DNA of 64,000 nt. Source: M3007 sp041392625. Its GTDB lineage: Bacteria > Bacteroidota > Bacteroidia > Chitinophagales > Saprospiraceae. The DNA lies in contig JAWKLR010000011.1 in assembly GCA_041392625.1 (NCBI GenBank), positions 69,401 through 133,400 on the forward strand, in the 5' to 3' direction. Shown in pieces: positions 17,345 to 26,386 of the stretch. Under the pieces are notes generated by a model. The model ran no database searches. It saw only the letters and a program-made list of their open reading frames with translations, and had not been told where the DNA came from. The stretch's first letter is position 1, and each line of letters opens with the position of its first letter. A program made the position numbers and the translations under genes.

Positions 17345-20188
17345 TTACATATATTCCTCAATCGGAGGACAAATACAGATCAAATTCCGGTCGCCATATG
17401 CCTGATCAATCCGGCCAACCGTTGGCCAGAACTTATACCCCTCGCGCAAATATGGCAATGGGAATGCGGCTTGCTCCCGACTGTATGGGTGCTCCCAAAC
17501 ATCACTTGAAACAACATCAACTGTATGGGGTGCATTGTGCAGCAAGTTGTCCTCGGCATCCGCATCTCCGGCAGCAATTGCATCGATTTCTGAACGAATT
17601 GCAATGAGCGCATCACAGAAGCGATCCAACTCTTCCTTACTTTCACTTTCAGTTGGTTCGATCATGATCGTACCTGCAACCGGGAATGATAGCGTCGGTG
17701 CATGGAATCCATAATCCATCAAACGCTTGGCTACGTCTTCCGCGCTAACAGCAGACTTTAATGGACGCAAATCCACAATAAGTTCATGGGCTGAGCGGCC
17801 ATTTTCACCTGAGTACAATACTTGGTATGATTTCTCCAAACGCGCTTTGATGTAATTGGCATTCAGGATGGCATACTTGGTAGCATCGGTCAGTCCCTCA
17901 GCACCCAGCATACGGATATATCCATATGAAATCAACAGGATGCTCGCACTACCCCATGGTGCTGCGTTTACAGCAGGAGTTGCTTTTTCACCACCAGTCT
18001 TCTGGAAAACGTGACCAGGCAGGTACGGTGCCAGTTTATCATTGCAGCAAATTGGTCCCATGCCCGGGCCTCCCCCACCGTGTGGGATGGCAAAGGTTTT
18101 GTGGAGGTTCAGGTGACATACATCCGCTCCAATTACGGCTGGACTGGTCAGTCCAACCTGCGCATTCATATTGGCTCCATCCATGTAAACCAACCCGCCA
18201 TTCTGGTGTACCAGATCGCAAATCTCTTTGATGGATGTTTCAAAAACACCGTGCGTACTTGGGTAGGTAACCATGAGCGCTGACAGCGAAGCTGCATGTT
18301 CTTCAGCCTTTTCCTTCAGGTCAGCAACATCAATATTTCCACGTTCGTCACAAGCAACAACCACAACCTTCATTCCGGCCATCACAGCACTTGCAGGGTT
18401 GGTTCCGTGTGCGGAAGATGGGATCAGTGCCACATCCCGGTGCTTATCGCCCCGATTGAGGTGGTAGGCACGAATAGTCATGAGGCCTGCGTATTCACCC
18501 TGTGCTCCGGAGTTTGGTTGCAGCGAGCAAGCAGTAAATCCGGTTATTTCACACAGGTACGATTCCAGTTCTTCTATGATTTGCTTATACCCTTCGGTCT
18601 GATTAGCCGGAGCGAACGGGTGCATGTTTGCCCATTCAGCCCAGCTCACAGGGATCATCTCGGTAGCGGCATTGAGCTTCATGGTACAGGACCCCAAAGA
18701 AATCATGGAGTGCACCAGGGAAAGGTCTTTATTCTCCAATCGCTTGATGTAGCGCATCATATCGCTTTCCGTCCGGTATGAATTAAATACCGGGTGGGTC
18801 AGATATTCTGATTCACGTTGCAAAGCCTGTGGCAAATAATTTGCCGGAGTTTCTTTGCTGATAGAAGCACCAAAAACTGCTGCGATATCCTGCAAGTCCT
18901 GAAGATGAACAGTTTCATCCAGACTGATGTGAATTCCATCTCCCAAATAAGCAAAATTGATCCCTGCCGCTTCTGCTTTTGGCCGAATAGCCGCTGCATC
19001 TGCTTTTACAACCAGGGTATCAAAAAAATGATCTGAAGCAAGTGTCTGTCCCGCTTTTTTCAAGGCCTCAGCCAATGCACCAGCCATGGCATGCGCGCGG
19101 GATGCGATGCCCTTAATTCCTTCAGGACCGTGATACACCGCGTACATTGCGGCAATATTTGCCAAAAGGGCTTGTGCTGTACAGATATTGGAAGTCGCTT
19201 TTTCACGGCGAATGTGCTGTTCACGTGTTTGGAGTGCCATACGCAATGCACGGTTTCCGTGTTTGTCTACAGAAACCCCAATGATCCGCCCGGGAATTAC
19301 GCGTTTAAAGGATTCTGTACAAGAGAAAAATCCTGCGTGTGGACCGCCAAAGCCTATAGGAACACCAAAACGCTGGCTGTTTCCTACAGCACAATCTGCG
19401 CCCCATTCTCCCGGAGGGGTCAACAATGCCAGGGCCAACAAATCTGTAGCTACGCACACAAATACATCGTTGGCTTTTGCTTTTTCTGTAAATGCCCGGT
19501 AATCTTCCACTGCACCATCCATGTTCGGATATTGGAGCAGTACCCCAAAGGTTTTATCATTGAATTCGTATTCAGCAAAATTGCCGACTACCAACTCAAT
19601 TCCCTGAGGGAGTGCACGGGTGCGGAGTACATCAATTGTTTGAGGAAACACCTTATCTGAGACAAAAAATTCGTTGGCTACATCATCGCCTTTTGCCCGT
19701 TTATTTTTTTCAGCATAAAACATATGCATAGCCTCTGCAGCGGCGGTGCCTTCGTCCAGAAGTGAAGCATTGGCAATGGGCAGTCCGGTAAGGTCACTGA
19801 CCATAGTCTGGTAGTTCAGCAGGCTCTCAAGACGCCCCTGGGCAATCTCAGCCTGATAGGGTGTATACTGGGTGTACCAACCCGGGTTTTCAAAAACATT
19901 TCGCAAAATAACGCTTGGCGTAATGGTGCCATAATAGCCCAAACCAATATAGTTGCGGAACAATTTGTTCTTTTCCGCGATTTGCTTCAATTGGCTCAGA
20001 TATTCATATTCGGAAAGTGCGGGAGGCAGGTTGAGCGGAGCGCTCAGACGGATGGGATCCGGAACCGTCTGATGGATCAACTCATCCAGACTTGAACAGT
20101 TTAATTCCTCCAACATGGCTTTGGTTTCAGCCGCGTCCGGGCCGATATGCCGGTCTGCAAACCGGTCGGGATGTGCAAAGTGCAACAT
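17345..20188 (-). CDS. gcvP: Glycine dehydrogenase (decarboxylating), GcvP
   Basis: 947 residues, the full single-chain P-protein length. It decarboxylates glycine with PLP and passes the aminomethyl group to the lipoyl H-protein of the glycine cleavage system. The PLP-Lys motif LHKTFAIPHGGGGPGMGP is near residue 695, and the N-terminal RHIGPDAAE and SLGSCTMKLNAA are family motifs. gcvH and gcvT are not in this window. I find no classical glycine riboswitch in the 230 bases upstream. Confidence 0.97.
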   Translation of the reverse strand: MLHFAHPDRFADRHIGPDAAETKAMLEELNCSSLDELIHQTVPDPIRLSAPLNLPPALSEYEYLSQLKQIAEKNKLFRNYIGLGYYGTITPSVILRNVFENPGWYTQYTPYQAEIAQGRLESLLNYQTMVSDLTGLPIANASLLDEGTAAAEAMHMFYAEKNKRAKGDDVANEFFVSDKVFPQTIDVLRTRALPQGIELVVGNFAEYEFNDKTFGVLLQYPNMDGAVEDYRAFTEKAKANDVFVCVATDLLALALLTPPGEWGADCAVGNSQRFGVPIGFGGPHAGFFSCTESFKRVIPGRIIGVSVDKHGNRALRMALQTREQHIRREKATSNICTAQALLANIAAMYAVYHGPEGIKGIASRAHAMAGALAEALKKAGQTLASDHFFDTLVVKADAAAIRPKAEAAGINFAYLGDGIHISLDETVHLQDLQDIAAVFGASISKETPANYLPQALQRESEYLTHPVFNSYRTESDMMRYIKRLENKDLSLVHSMISLGSCTMKLNAATEMIPVSWAEWANMHPFAPANQTEGYKQIIEELESYLCEITGFTACSLQPNSGAQGEYAGLMTIRAYHLNRGDKHRDVALIPSSAHGTNPASAVMAGMKVVVVACDERGNIDVADLKEKAEEHAASLSALMVTYPSTHGVFETSIKEICDLVHQNGGLVYMDGANMNAQVGLTSPAVIGADVCHLNLHKTFAIPHGGGGPGMGPICCNDKLAPYLPGHVFQKTGGEKATPAVNAAPWGSASILLISYGYIRMLGAEGLTDATKYAILNANYIKARLEKSYQVLYSGENGRSAHELIVDLRPLKSAVSAEDVAKRLMDYGFHAPTLSFPVAGTIMIEPTESESKEELDRFCDALIAIRSEIDAIAAGDADAEDNLLHNAPHTVDVVSSDVWEHPYSREQAAFPLPYLREGYKFWPTVGRIDQAYGDRNLICICPPIEEYM

Positions 20189-20417
20189 AACAAAAAGTGT
20201 GGTTAGGTTTAAACAGAATTGGCCTACTCAGGACTCCTCCAGCAAACAAAGTTTTTCTGCAAAAGTTCCTCTTGAGAATCCATTTCGGATGGCCACCGCG
20301 AATGTACGAAATTCACACAAATACATTGAACTGTATTTAAAATCCATTCCCAGAACTATCCGGCTGTTCTCAATAGTCGCTGTATTTTTTCCTCAACATT
20401 TCCGACCTTCGCGTTAG

Positions 20418-21293
20418 ATGAAGTCTTATCCAGCCAAACTCATTTTGTTCGGAGAGTACGCCTTATTAAAAGGAGCGCCTGCCTTATCGATACCCCTCCC
20501 GGTGTATTCGGGATCCTGGCATACGGTCGGGCAAGATCCATGTACCATGCCTTTACCAGAAGGTATCTACAACTTTGAGGGGCTTCTGCGTGCCGGAGTT
20601 AATTGTCAGGCTTTTCAGGATGCACGGCTGTGTTTTGAGTCCAACATCCCTATGGGTTACGGATTGGGGTCCTCCGGTGCATTGTGTGCTGCTATTTACG
20701 ACCGCTTTGCAGAGCACAAAACCAATGACCCCAGACAGTTGCAACAGTTACTTGCAGGCATGGAGGCGTTTTTTCATGGAAAAAGTTCAGGCATTGACCC
20801 ACTTACCAGTTACCTGAACCAAGCCATTCTCATACAAAGTTTCGAAGAAGTGGTGCCCGTTGCATGGAATCCAGGGGATGATTTGCCCTGCTTGTTTTTA
20901 TTAGATACCCAAGTTCCCAGAAAAACCGGCCCCTTGGTTGAATGGTTTTTAAAACAAACAGAAACTCCTCAGTATCAGGAACGGCTGGAAACTGTGTTAC
21001 TGCCCGCTAACCTTCAGGCTATTCACTCGTGGCTTGGAAGCCAGCCTGAAATACTCTGGGAATCCTTGCTTCGAATTTCTGCTTTCCAGGCTGAATACAT
21101 GCAGCCCATGATACCGGAGGCTTTCCGATCCCTTTGGCAGACAAGCCTAAATCGTCAGGATGTTGCACTAAAAATTTGCGGTGCCGGAGGCGGTGGGTTT
21201 ATATTGGGTTTTGCAAAAGATGTACAAACCGCAATCGATTTTGCAGGTGCCTATCCCCTGACCTTCCCATTTAATTCAACCCAAACGGCATAA
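20418..21293 (+). CDS. GHMP kinase, mevalonate kinase-like
   Basis: 291 residues. It has GHMP motifs in order: substrate-binding KLILFGEYALL at the N-terminus, the ATP loop IPMGYGLGSSGALCAAIY (about 76-93), GKSSGIDPLTSYLN with the catalytic Asp, and ICGAGGGGFILGF near the C-terminus. This fits mevalonate kinase; Bacteroidota make isoprenoids by the mevalonate pathway. Phosphomevalonate kinase remains possible. It is shorter than most mevalonate kinases. Eight bases separate it from the following permease gene, so they are probably co-transcribed although functionally unrelated. Confidence 0.8.
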   Translation: MKSYPAKLILFGEYALLKGAPALSIPLPVYSGSWHTVGQDPCTMPLPEGIYNFEGLLRAGVNCQAFQDARLCFESNIPMGYGLGSSGALCAAIYDRFAEHKTNDPRQLQQLLAGMEAFFHGKSSGIDPLTSYLNQAILIQSFEEVVPVAWNPGDDLPCLFLLDTQVPRKTGPLVEWFLKQTETPQYQERLETVLLPANLQAIHSWLGSQPEILWESLLRISAFQAEYMQPMIPEAFRSLWQTSLNRQDVALKICGAGGGGFILGFAKDVQTAIDFAGAYPLTFPFNSTQTA

Positions 21294-21300
21294 GCAGCAC

Positions 21301-22509
21301 ATGAGGAGAGCCGAATTAATAAAAAATAAAGCCTGGTGGTGGATACTTTTTCTACTGGTACTTGCTCTTGGCCGGGATATCCTTGCCAATGGAAGGCCGT
21401 TATACTGCAAAATACAAGGAGAGACCTATTATCCGGGCTTGCGGTCTATATGGGCGGATGAAGCACGTCCTTACAAGGTAGCGGTGCTTGATTCACTCAT
21501 TCAAAACCCTGTCCGGTGGAAAACCTATCCGTATGAATCCGCAGTTTTCGCTCCGATCCCCTGGAGCCCGGGTGAATGGCTGGCCCGCCCCGCAGCTAAC
21601 CTGCTCCCTCCCGGAGGTCAGCATCCTGAATTGCCCGCACGCTTTGTGCATTACCTGGGTACCGATCACCAGGGAAGGGACGTTTGTGCCGGACTGATAT
21701 CTGGAGCACGCATTGCCCTGCTGACCGGACTGCTTGCCATGGTAATGTCGATGAGTATCGGACTGCTTCTGGGGAGTGCTGCAGGCTATTTTGGCGATGA
21801 TCGTTTATATGCCAGCAGAGGATCCATATTTACGACCATATTTGGGGTGCTTGCATTGCCTTTGGTTCTCATCCCCATACAAACACATCGGGCCGTTTTC
21901 CCAGATGGATTTGCCTGGCTATTTTTCCCTGCATTCATTCTATGCTTAATCTTGCTGGCCCGGCTGACAAATCAGATTCCAGTTTTGAAAAAGAAGGTGC
22001 TGGTGCCTGCCGACCTGATCACCATGCGCCTGGCTGAGCTCTTTTCTTCGATACCAACCCTTATACTAATTATCGCTGTTGCAGCCATGCTTAAACGACA
22101 ATCCACCTGGGTTTTGATCGGCATGATTGGGCTTCTGGGCTGGGCTGGCGTTGCCCGGTTTATCCGAGCAGAACTCTTGCGCGTGCGGTCACTCGATTAC
22201 ATTGCGGCTGCACGGGTGTTGGGCCTTTCAGATTTTCGCATTTTGGTGAGGCATGCGCTTCCGAATGCCTTAAAACCGATTTGGGTTTTGTTTGCGCTGG
22301 GGGTTGGTTCTGCCATATTGCTGGAAGCGGCCCTATCCTTCCTCGGATTTGGCGGTGCGGAATTTCAGGGAATTTCCTGGGGCAGCCTGCTTCAAAGCAT
22401 CGTGCGGAACCGGGAAGCCTGGTGGCTGGCGATCCCACCCGGACTGGCAATCGGGATTACTGTACTTAGTCTGAACTACCTGGGGGAACGAATGGGCAAG
22501 CACTCGTGA
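21301..22509 (+). CDS. DppC/OppC-type ABC transporter permease, orphan
   Basis: 402 residues. The N-terminal half has a long extracytoplasmic loop ending in the family motif LGTDHQGRDVCAGLISGAR. The C-terminal half has the EAA loop YIAAARVLGLSDFRILVRHALPNALKPI, which contacts the ATPase, then LEAALSFLGFG. Compared with usual DppC, about 70 residues carrying two extra hydrophobic segments (about 185-240) are inserted between GYFGDD and MRLAELFSSIPT. Substrates are likely peptides or nickel-like ligands. The partner permease, ATPases and binding protein are not in this window. Confidence 0.88.
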   Translation: MRRAELIKNKAWWWILFLLVLALGRDILANGRPLYCKIQGETYYPGLRSIWADEARPYKVAVLDSLIQNPVRWKTYPYESAVFAPIPWSPGEWLARPAANLLPPGGQHPELPARFVHYLGTDHQGRDVCAGLISGARIALLTGLLAMVMSMSIGLLLGSAAGYFGDDRLYASRGSIFTTIFGVLALPLVLIPIQTHRAVFPDGFAWLFFPAFILCLILLARLTNQIPVLKKKVLVPADLITMRLAELFSSIPTLILIIAVAAMLKRQSTWVLIGMIGLLGWAGVARFIRAELLRVRSLDYIAAARVLGLSDFRILVRHALPNALKPIWVLFALGVGSAILLEAALSFLGFGGAEFQGISWGSLLQSIVRNREAWWLAIPPGLAIGITVLSLNYLGERMGKHS

Positions 22510-22660
22510 ACACAAAGGGCATCCTTCTGTTTACATGATTGGAGGTCTTCGGCAATCTGCCGAAACTGTTAGCCTGAAAATTCGAAATCAAACTCTGATT
22601 TGTTGTAACCGATTTGTTGTCCAGAACTCGATTTCCGGGCATCCCTAAAAAAATGCTTGC

Positions 22661-22668
22661 TACCTTTG
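22661..22668 (+). promoter_or_regulatory. -7 element that fixes the glycosyltransferase start
   Basis: TACCTTTG matches TAnnTTTG, with the predicted transcription start near 22675. This lies inside the first codons if the upstream ATG at 22657 were used, so the ATG at 22687 is preferred. The -33 box is weak. Confidence 0.45.
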
Positions 22669-22686
22669 CAATCTATTGACGACCGT

Positions 22687-24390
22687 ATGTTGAAAAACCT
22701 AGACAAAGAATACATACTGATTGCCATTTTAGGGGCACTCTTCTTCATCCCGTTTCTGGGAGGAGTGCATCTGTTTGATTGGGACGAAATCAACTTTGCT
22801 GAATGCGCCCGCGAAATGATTACCACGGGCGATTACATGCGTCCCCAAATTGATTATGAACCATTCTGGGAAAAACCACCGCTCTTTTTGTGGATGCAGG
22901 CTGCATCGATGCACTTATTCGGCATCAATGAATTTGCAGCACGATTCCCGAATGCACTTTGTGGAATCCTCACCTTGCTTATAGCCTACCATCTGGGTCG
23001 GACTTTATATGATCGGTTTTTTGGTTGGGTCTGGGCACTTGCCTGGCTGGGCAGCATCCTCCCCCACTTGTATTTTCGGAGCGGAATAATCGATCCCTGG
23101 TTTAACCTGCTGATATTTTTAGGGCTTTACGGATTTATCAAATTCCGTTGGCATTTCTTTACCTTAAAAAACCGGCCAGGCCTGTTGGCCTATTATAAAC
23201 CCCTTCTTTTGGGAGGGGCTGCGCTCGGACTTGCCATTCTTACCAAAGGCCCTACGGCTTACCTGATTACGTTTCTGGTTTTGTTCGTGTACTTTGCCCG
23301 GTATCGGTTCCGCAATAAAGGCTATGTCAAACACGTGGTTATTTTCTCTGTGTTTGCTGCCTTGGTTGCCTTGACTTGGTTTGGAATTGAGGTGACCATG
23401 AACGGCACCTGGTTTGTAACCGAGTTTGTAAAATATCAGATCCGACTTTTACAAACCGCAGATGCGGGCCATGGCGGATTCTTTGGCTATCATTTTGTGG
23501 TATTGTTGCTTGGCTGTTTCCCAATTTCGGCTTTTGCTGTTGCCAATTTATGGGGCGACCGCCAATCGCAGGAGGAGGTCCTGGAGTCCGACACACTCGC
23601 GGCCTGCAAACGCTCTGATTTTACCACCCTGATGCAGATTCTGTTCTGGGTTGTGTTGATCTTGTTTACGCTGGTAAAAACAAAAATCGTACACTACTCC
23701 TCTTTGGCCTATTTCCCGCTCACCTATCTTGGTGCTCTGACGATCTGGCGGGCAGCCCGTTGGAACAATATACCTGCCATTCCAGGGTATTTGCTCCCAA
23801 TTCTTGGAGTGTTGATTGGTAGTATTATTGCAGTCGTACCCTATGTGGGCATGCACCCTGAGTGGTTGAAGCCCCTGTTCAGTAAAGATGCATTTGCATT
23901 GGGCAATCTTGAAGCCCGACCTGATTGGCATATCTGGCAAGGATTTCCGGGTGTTGTTTTGATACTGGGCTCTTTGGCTGGCTGGTGGTATTGGAAGCAG
24001 AAAAATCAATGGCACAGCGCTCGTTTGGCCTTGCTTTCCGGGGCCATTTGCGTTGCATTTACGCTTATTTTATACATCAAAAAAATAGAGGCCTATTCTC
24101 AGGCAGCAGCCATTGAGTTTTATGAAAAAAAATCCAATGAAGACTGCTATGTTCGTCCCGCAGGGTTCAAAAGTTTTGGTCACCTCTTTTATACAGAGAA
24201 GCCTCCTTTAACTGAAAACTATACCCTGGATGACTACCCAAATCTGACCACCGGAACTCCAAGTAAAAAGGCATATTTTGTTACGAAAGTTACCAACCAA
24301 CAAAATCTTCCCGAACTTCCGGACGTACACGAACTGTACCGCAAAAACGGATTTGTTTTTTACGAACGGGAATGGAAAAAACCGGAGTAA
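22687..24390 (+). CDS. ArnT/PMT-type membrane glycosyltransferase
   Basis: 567 residues, a polytopic GT-C fold enzyme that would transfer a sugar from a polyprenyl phosphate donor. The first lumenal loop carries the catalytic acidic motif LFDWDEINFAECAREM and the downstream EPFWEKPPLFLWM typical of ArnT and related GT83 proteins. About ten hydrophobic segments follow, then a soluble C-terminal part of about 100 residues. Substrate is unknown (lipid A, glycan or protein). The start is placed at 22687 because of the promoter element just upstream. It is transcribed alone. Confidence 0.85.
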   Translation: MLKNLDKEYILIAILGALFFIPFLGGVHLFDWDEINFAECAREMITTGDYMRPQIDYEPFWEKPPLFLWMQAASMHLFGINEFAARFPNALCGILTLLIAYHLGRTLYDRFFGWVWALAWLGSILPHLYFRSGIIDPWFNLLIFLGLYGFIKFRWHFFTLKNRPGLLAYYKPLLLGGAALGLAILTKGPTAYLITFLVLFVYFARYRFRNKGYVKHVVIFSVFAALVALTWFGIEVTMNGTWFVTEFVKYQIRLLQTADAGHGGFFGYHFVVLLLGCFPISAFAVANLWGDRQSQEEVLESDTLAACKRSDFTTLMQILFWVVLILFTLVKTKIVHYSSLAYFPLTYLGALTIWRAARWNNIPAIPGYLLPILGVLIGSIIAVVPYVGMHPEWLKPLFSKDAFALGNLEARPDWHIWQGFPGVVLILGSLAGWWYWKQKNQWHSARLALLSGAICVAFTLILYIKKIEAYSQAAAIEFYEKKSNEDCYVRPAGFKSFGHLFYTEKPPLTENYTLDDYPNLTTGTPSKKAYFVTKVTNQQNLPELPDVHELYRKNGFVFYEREWKKPE

Positions 24391-24557
24391 AGCATCTCTG
24401 GGTATTTAGTTTTTCACTACATTTAATTGCTCAACGAAAAATCCATCCAATAATGTGGACATTATACGGGATGAATTCGTTTAGTTGCATACACTGCCGT
24501 TGTTACTATACAACTGCATTACCTCAATTAATTCAATAACACCAAAAATTTTTCACC

Positions 24558-25082
24558 ATGAAAAAAATCCTTTTCCCCATCTTTCTGTGTCTGGCTGTTG
24601 CCGTGCAGGCACAAGTCCAGCAAGGAGCAGCCTTTATTGGCGGCACCGCTTCACTGAGCACAGTTAGTCGCAACAAATCCACCCAATCCTCACTTTACCT
24701 TCAACCCTCAATAGGTGCTTTTGTGGCAGATCAATTGGCTATAGGGGGGACCGTCACATTGGGTTTCGGATTTGGTGATTCAGGGGATTACGCCACCTTT
24801 GGATTGAGCCCACTAGTCCGCTATTACTTTAATAGCCAATCCAATATCTTGTTTTTCGGACAGGCTGAATTCGACTACAGTTATATGAAATACAAAGTAA
24901 ATGACTCCAGCACTTCTGGCGTTGGTGCCGGCCTTGGAGTCGGAGTCGACTTTTTCCTCAATCCACATGTTGCATTGGAAGGAATTTTAGGTTATTCGAC
25001 GTTTAAACCCAAAAACGATACGTATTCCAACCAGCGCCTGGGAATAAGTTTTGGGGTGAATGCCTTTATCGATCACTTATAG
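24558..25082 (+). CDS. Outer-membrane beta-barrel protein (porin-like)
   Basis: 174 residues. The signal peptide MKKILFPIFLCLAVAVQA is cleaved before QVQQG. The mature part shows eight or so amphipathic strands, with alternating patterns such as LYLQPSIGAFVAD, FGLSPLVRYYF, LFFGQAEFDYSYM and LGISFGVNAFIDHL, and the terminal region is typical of outer-membrane beta-barrel family proteins of Bacteroidota. No catalytic motif is seen. It ends just before a strong terminator shared with queA. Confidence 0.85.
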   Translation: MKKILFPIFLCLAVAVQAQVQQGAAFIGGTASLSTVSRNKSTQSSLYLQPSIGAFVADQLAIGGTVTLGFGFGDSGDYATFGLSPLVRYYFNSQSNILFFGQAEFDYSYMKYKVNDSSTSGVGAGLGVGVDFFLNPHVALEGILGYSTFKPKNDTYSNQRLGISFGVNAFIDHL

Positions 25083-25096
25083 TCTGATTTTTAAAT

Positions 25097-25137
25097 AAAA
25101 AAAACGCGCTTTGGGGTTCCAGAGCGCGTTTTTTTTA
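25097..25137. terminator. Bidirectional intrinsic terminator
   Basis: AAAAAAACGCGCT, a 12-base loop, then AGCGCGTTTTTTTT. It has a perfect GC stem flanked by A and T tracts, placed between the convergent beta-barrel gene and queA. Confidence 0.95.
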
Positions 25138-25157
25138 TGTCTTTCGTAGGATTCAAA

Positions 25158-26372
25158 TTATTGCCTCAACAAGAAAGAGGAATCACCATAACTGAGAAAA
25201 CGATAATCGTTATGCATGGCCTCCTCATAAATTTCTTTCCAGGTATTCCCCCCGGTGAATGCTGCTATCAACAAAAGCAAAGTACTTCCCGGCTGATGAA
25301 AATTGGTGATCAGCCCATCAACAACCCGAAAGGTGTATCCCGGGAAAATATAAATCTCAGTACTCCCCTGAATGCGATCAAGTCCGCTTTGTTCCATACG
25401 TTTTAGCACCGCGCCTACAGCTTCCGACCGGGACGGCGTGACGCGCGCTCCATATTGATAGGGTGCGAGTTTTTCAACAACAAATTCAGCATTGGGATCC
25501 TCCAACAAGTGTACCCCATACCAATATACGCTTTCAAGAGTACGCATGGAGGTTGTACCGACACATACAACTCGCTGATCTCCCAGGATGGCTTCCAAAT
25601 TTGCTTTGGTCAGGATTATTTGTTCGGAATGCATGTCGTGATCAACAGCATTTTCTGCTTTCACCGGCCGGAATGTGCCTGCAGAGACATGTAAGGTCAG
25701 TTCTTCGCGCCGACAGCCCATGGCATCAAGCTGGCTTAGCACTTCCGGAGTAAAATGCAATCCGGCTGTAGGTGCAGCCACTGCTCCTTCCTTTTTGCTG
25801 TACACCGTTTGGTAAGTATCCTTATCCCGTTCTTCAGCCTGTCGATTGAGGTAGGGAGGGATCGGCGAGTTGCCAGCGGCCTCTATGAGTTGTACAAAAG
25901 GCAAATCAGCCTGGTCCCAATCGAAGCGAACTTCCTGCCGCTCCCGGTCAATCAACTCAATTCGCAATTCGACCTGCTGGCCGTTAAGATTGAGCTCCCG
26001 ATGAAGAATCTGTCCATCCTTCCAACGCTTGAGATTGCCAATGGTACAATGCCAGCGCAAGCCGGGACCTGCATACATGGCTTGTTCTACCAGGGCTGGC
26101 TCAGAGGGACTCAGCAGAAAGACCTCGATAAGCCCACCGGTTTCCTTTCGGAAATACAACCGGGCGGGGATAACCCGTGTATTGTTGAAAAACAGAATTT
26201 CATTGCCTTCAAGTAAATCAGGCAATTCAAAAAAGCGCCTGTGCGCTACCGCTCCATTTTGCCAAACAAGCAATTTGGATTGGTCGCGCACAGGCAAGGG
26301 ATATTTAGCAATCCGCTCATCCGGGAGCGGATATTGAAAATCAGCAATAGCCAGTTTAGGCAATTCCATCAT
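25158..26372 (-). CDS. queA: tRNA preQ1(34) S-adenosylmethionine ribosyltransferase-isomerase
   Basis: 404 residues. QueA adds the ribosyl part of SAM to preQ1 in tRNA, making epoxyqueuosine. Family motifs are FFNNTRVIPARLYFRK, APTAGLHFTPE, HVSAGTFRPVK, VGTTSMRTLES and ITNFHQPGSTLLLL, all intact. The length is somewhat above the usual 340-360 residues because of additions in the middle. The start at 26372 or the next Met at 26369 is possible. It follows pruA by 14 bases and is probably in the same operon. Confidence 0.95.
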   Translation of the reverse strand: MMELPKLAIADFQYPLPDERIAKYPLPVRDQSKLLVWQNGAVAHRRFFELPDLLEGNEILFFNNTRVIPARLYFRKETGGLIEVFLLSPSEPALVEQAMYAGPGLRWHCTIGNLKRWKDGQILHRELNLNGQQVELRIELIDRERQEVRFDWDQADLPFVQLIEAAGNSPIPPYLNRQAEERDKDTYQTVYSKKEGAVAAPTAGLHFTPEVLSQLDAMGCRREELTLHVSAGTFRPVKAENAVDHDMHSEQIILTKANLEAILGDQRVVCVGTTSMRTLESVYWYGVHLLEDPNAEFVVEKLAPYQYGARVTPSRSEAVGAVLKRMEQSGLDRIQGSTEIYIFPGYTFRVVDGLITNFHQPGSTLLLLIAAFTGGNTWKEIYEEAMHNDYRFLSYGDSSFLLRQ

Positions 26373-26386
26373 GGTACCCGATCAGA

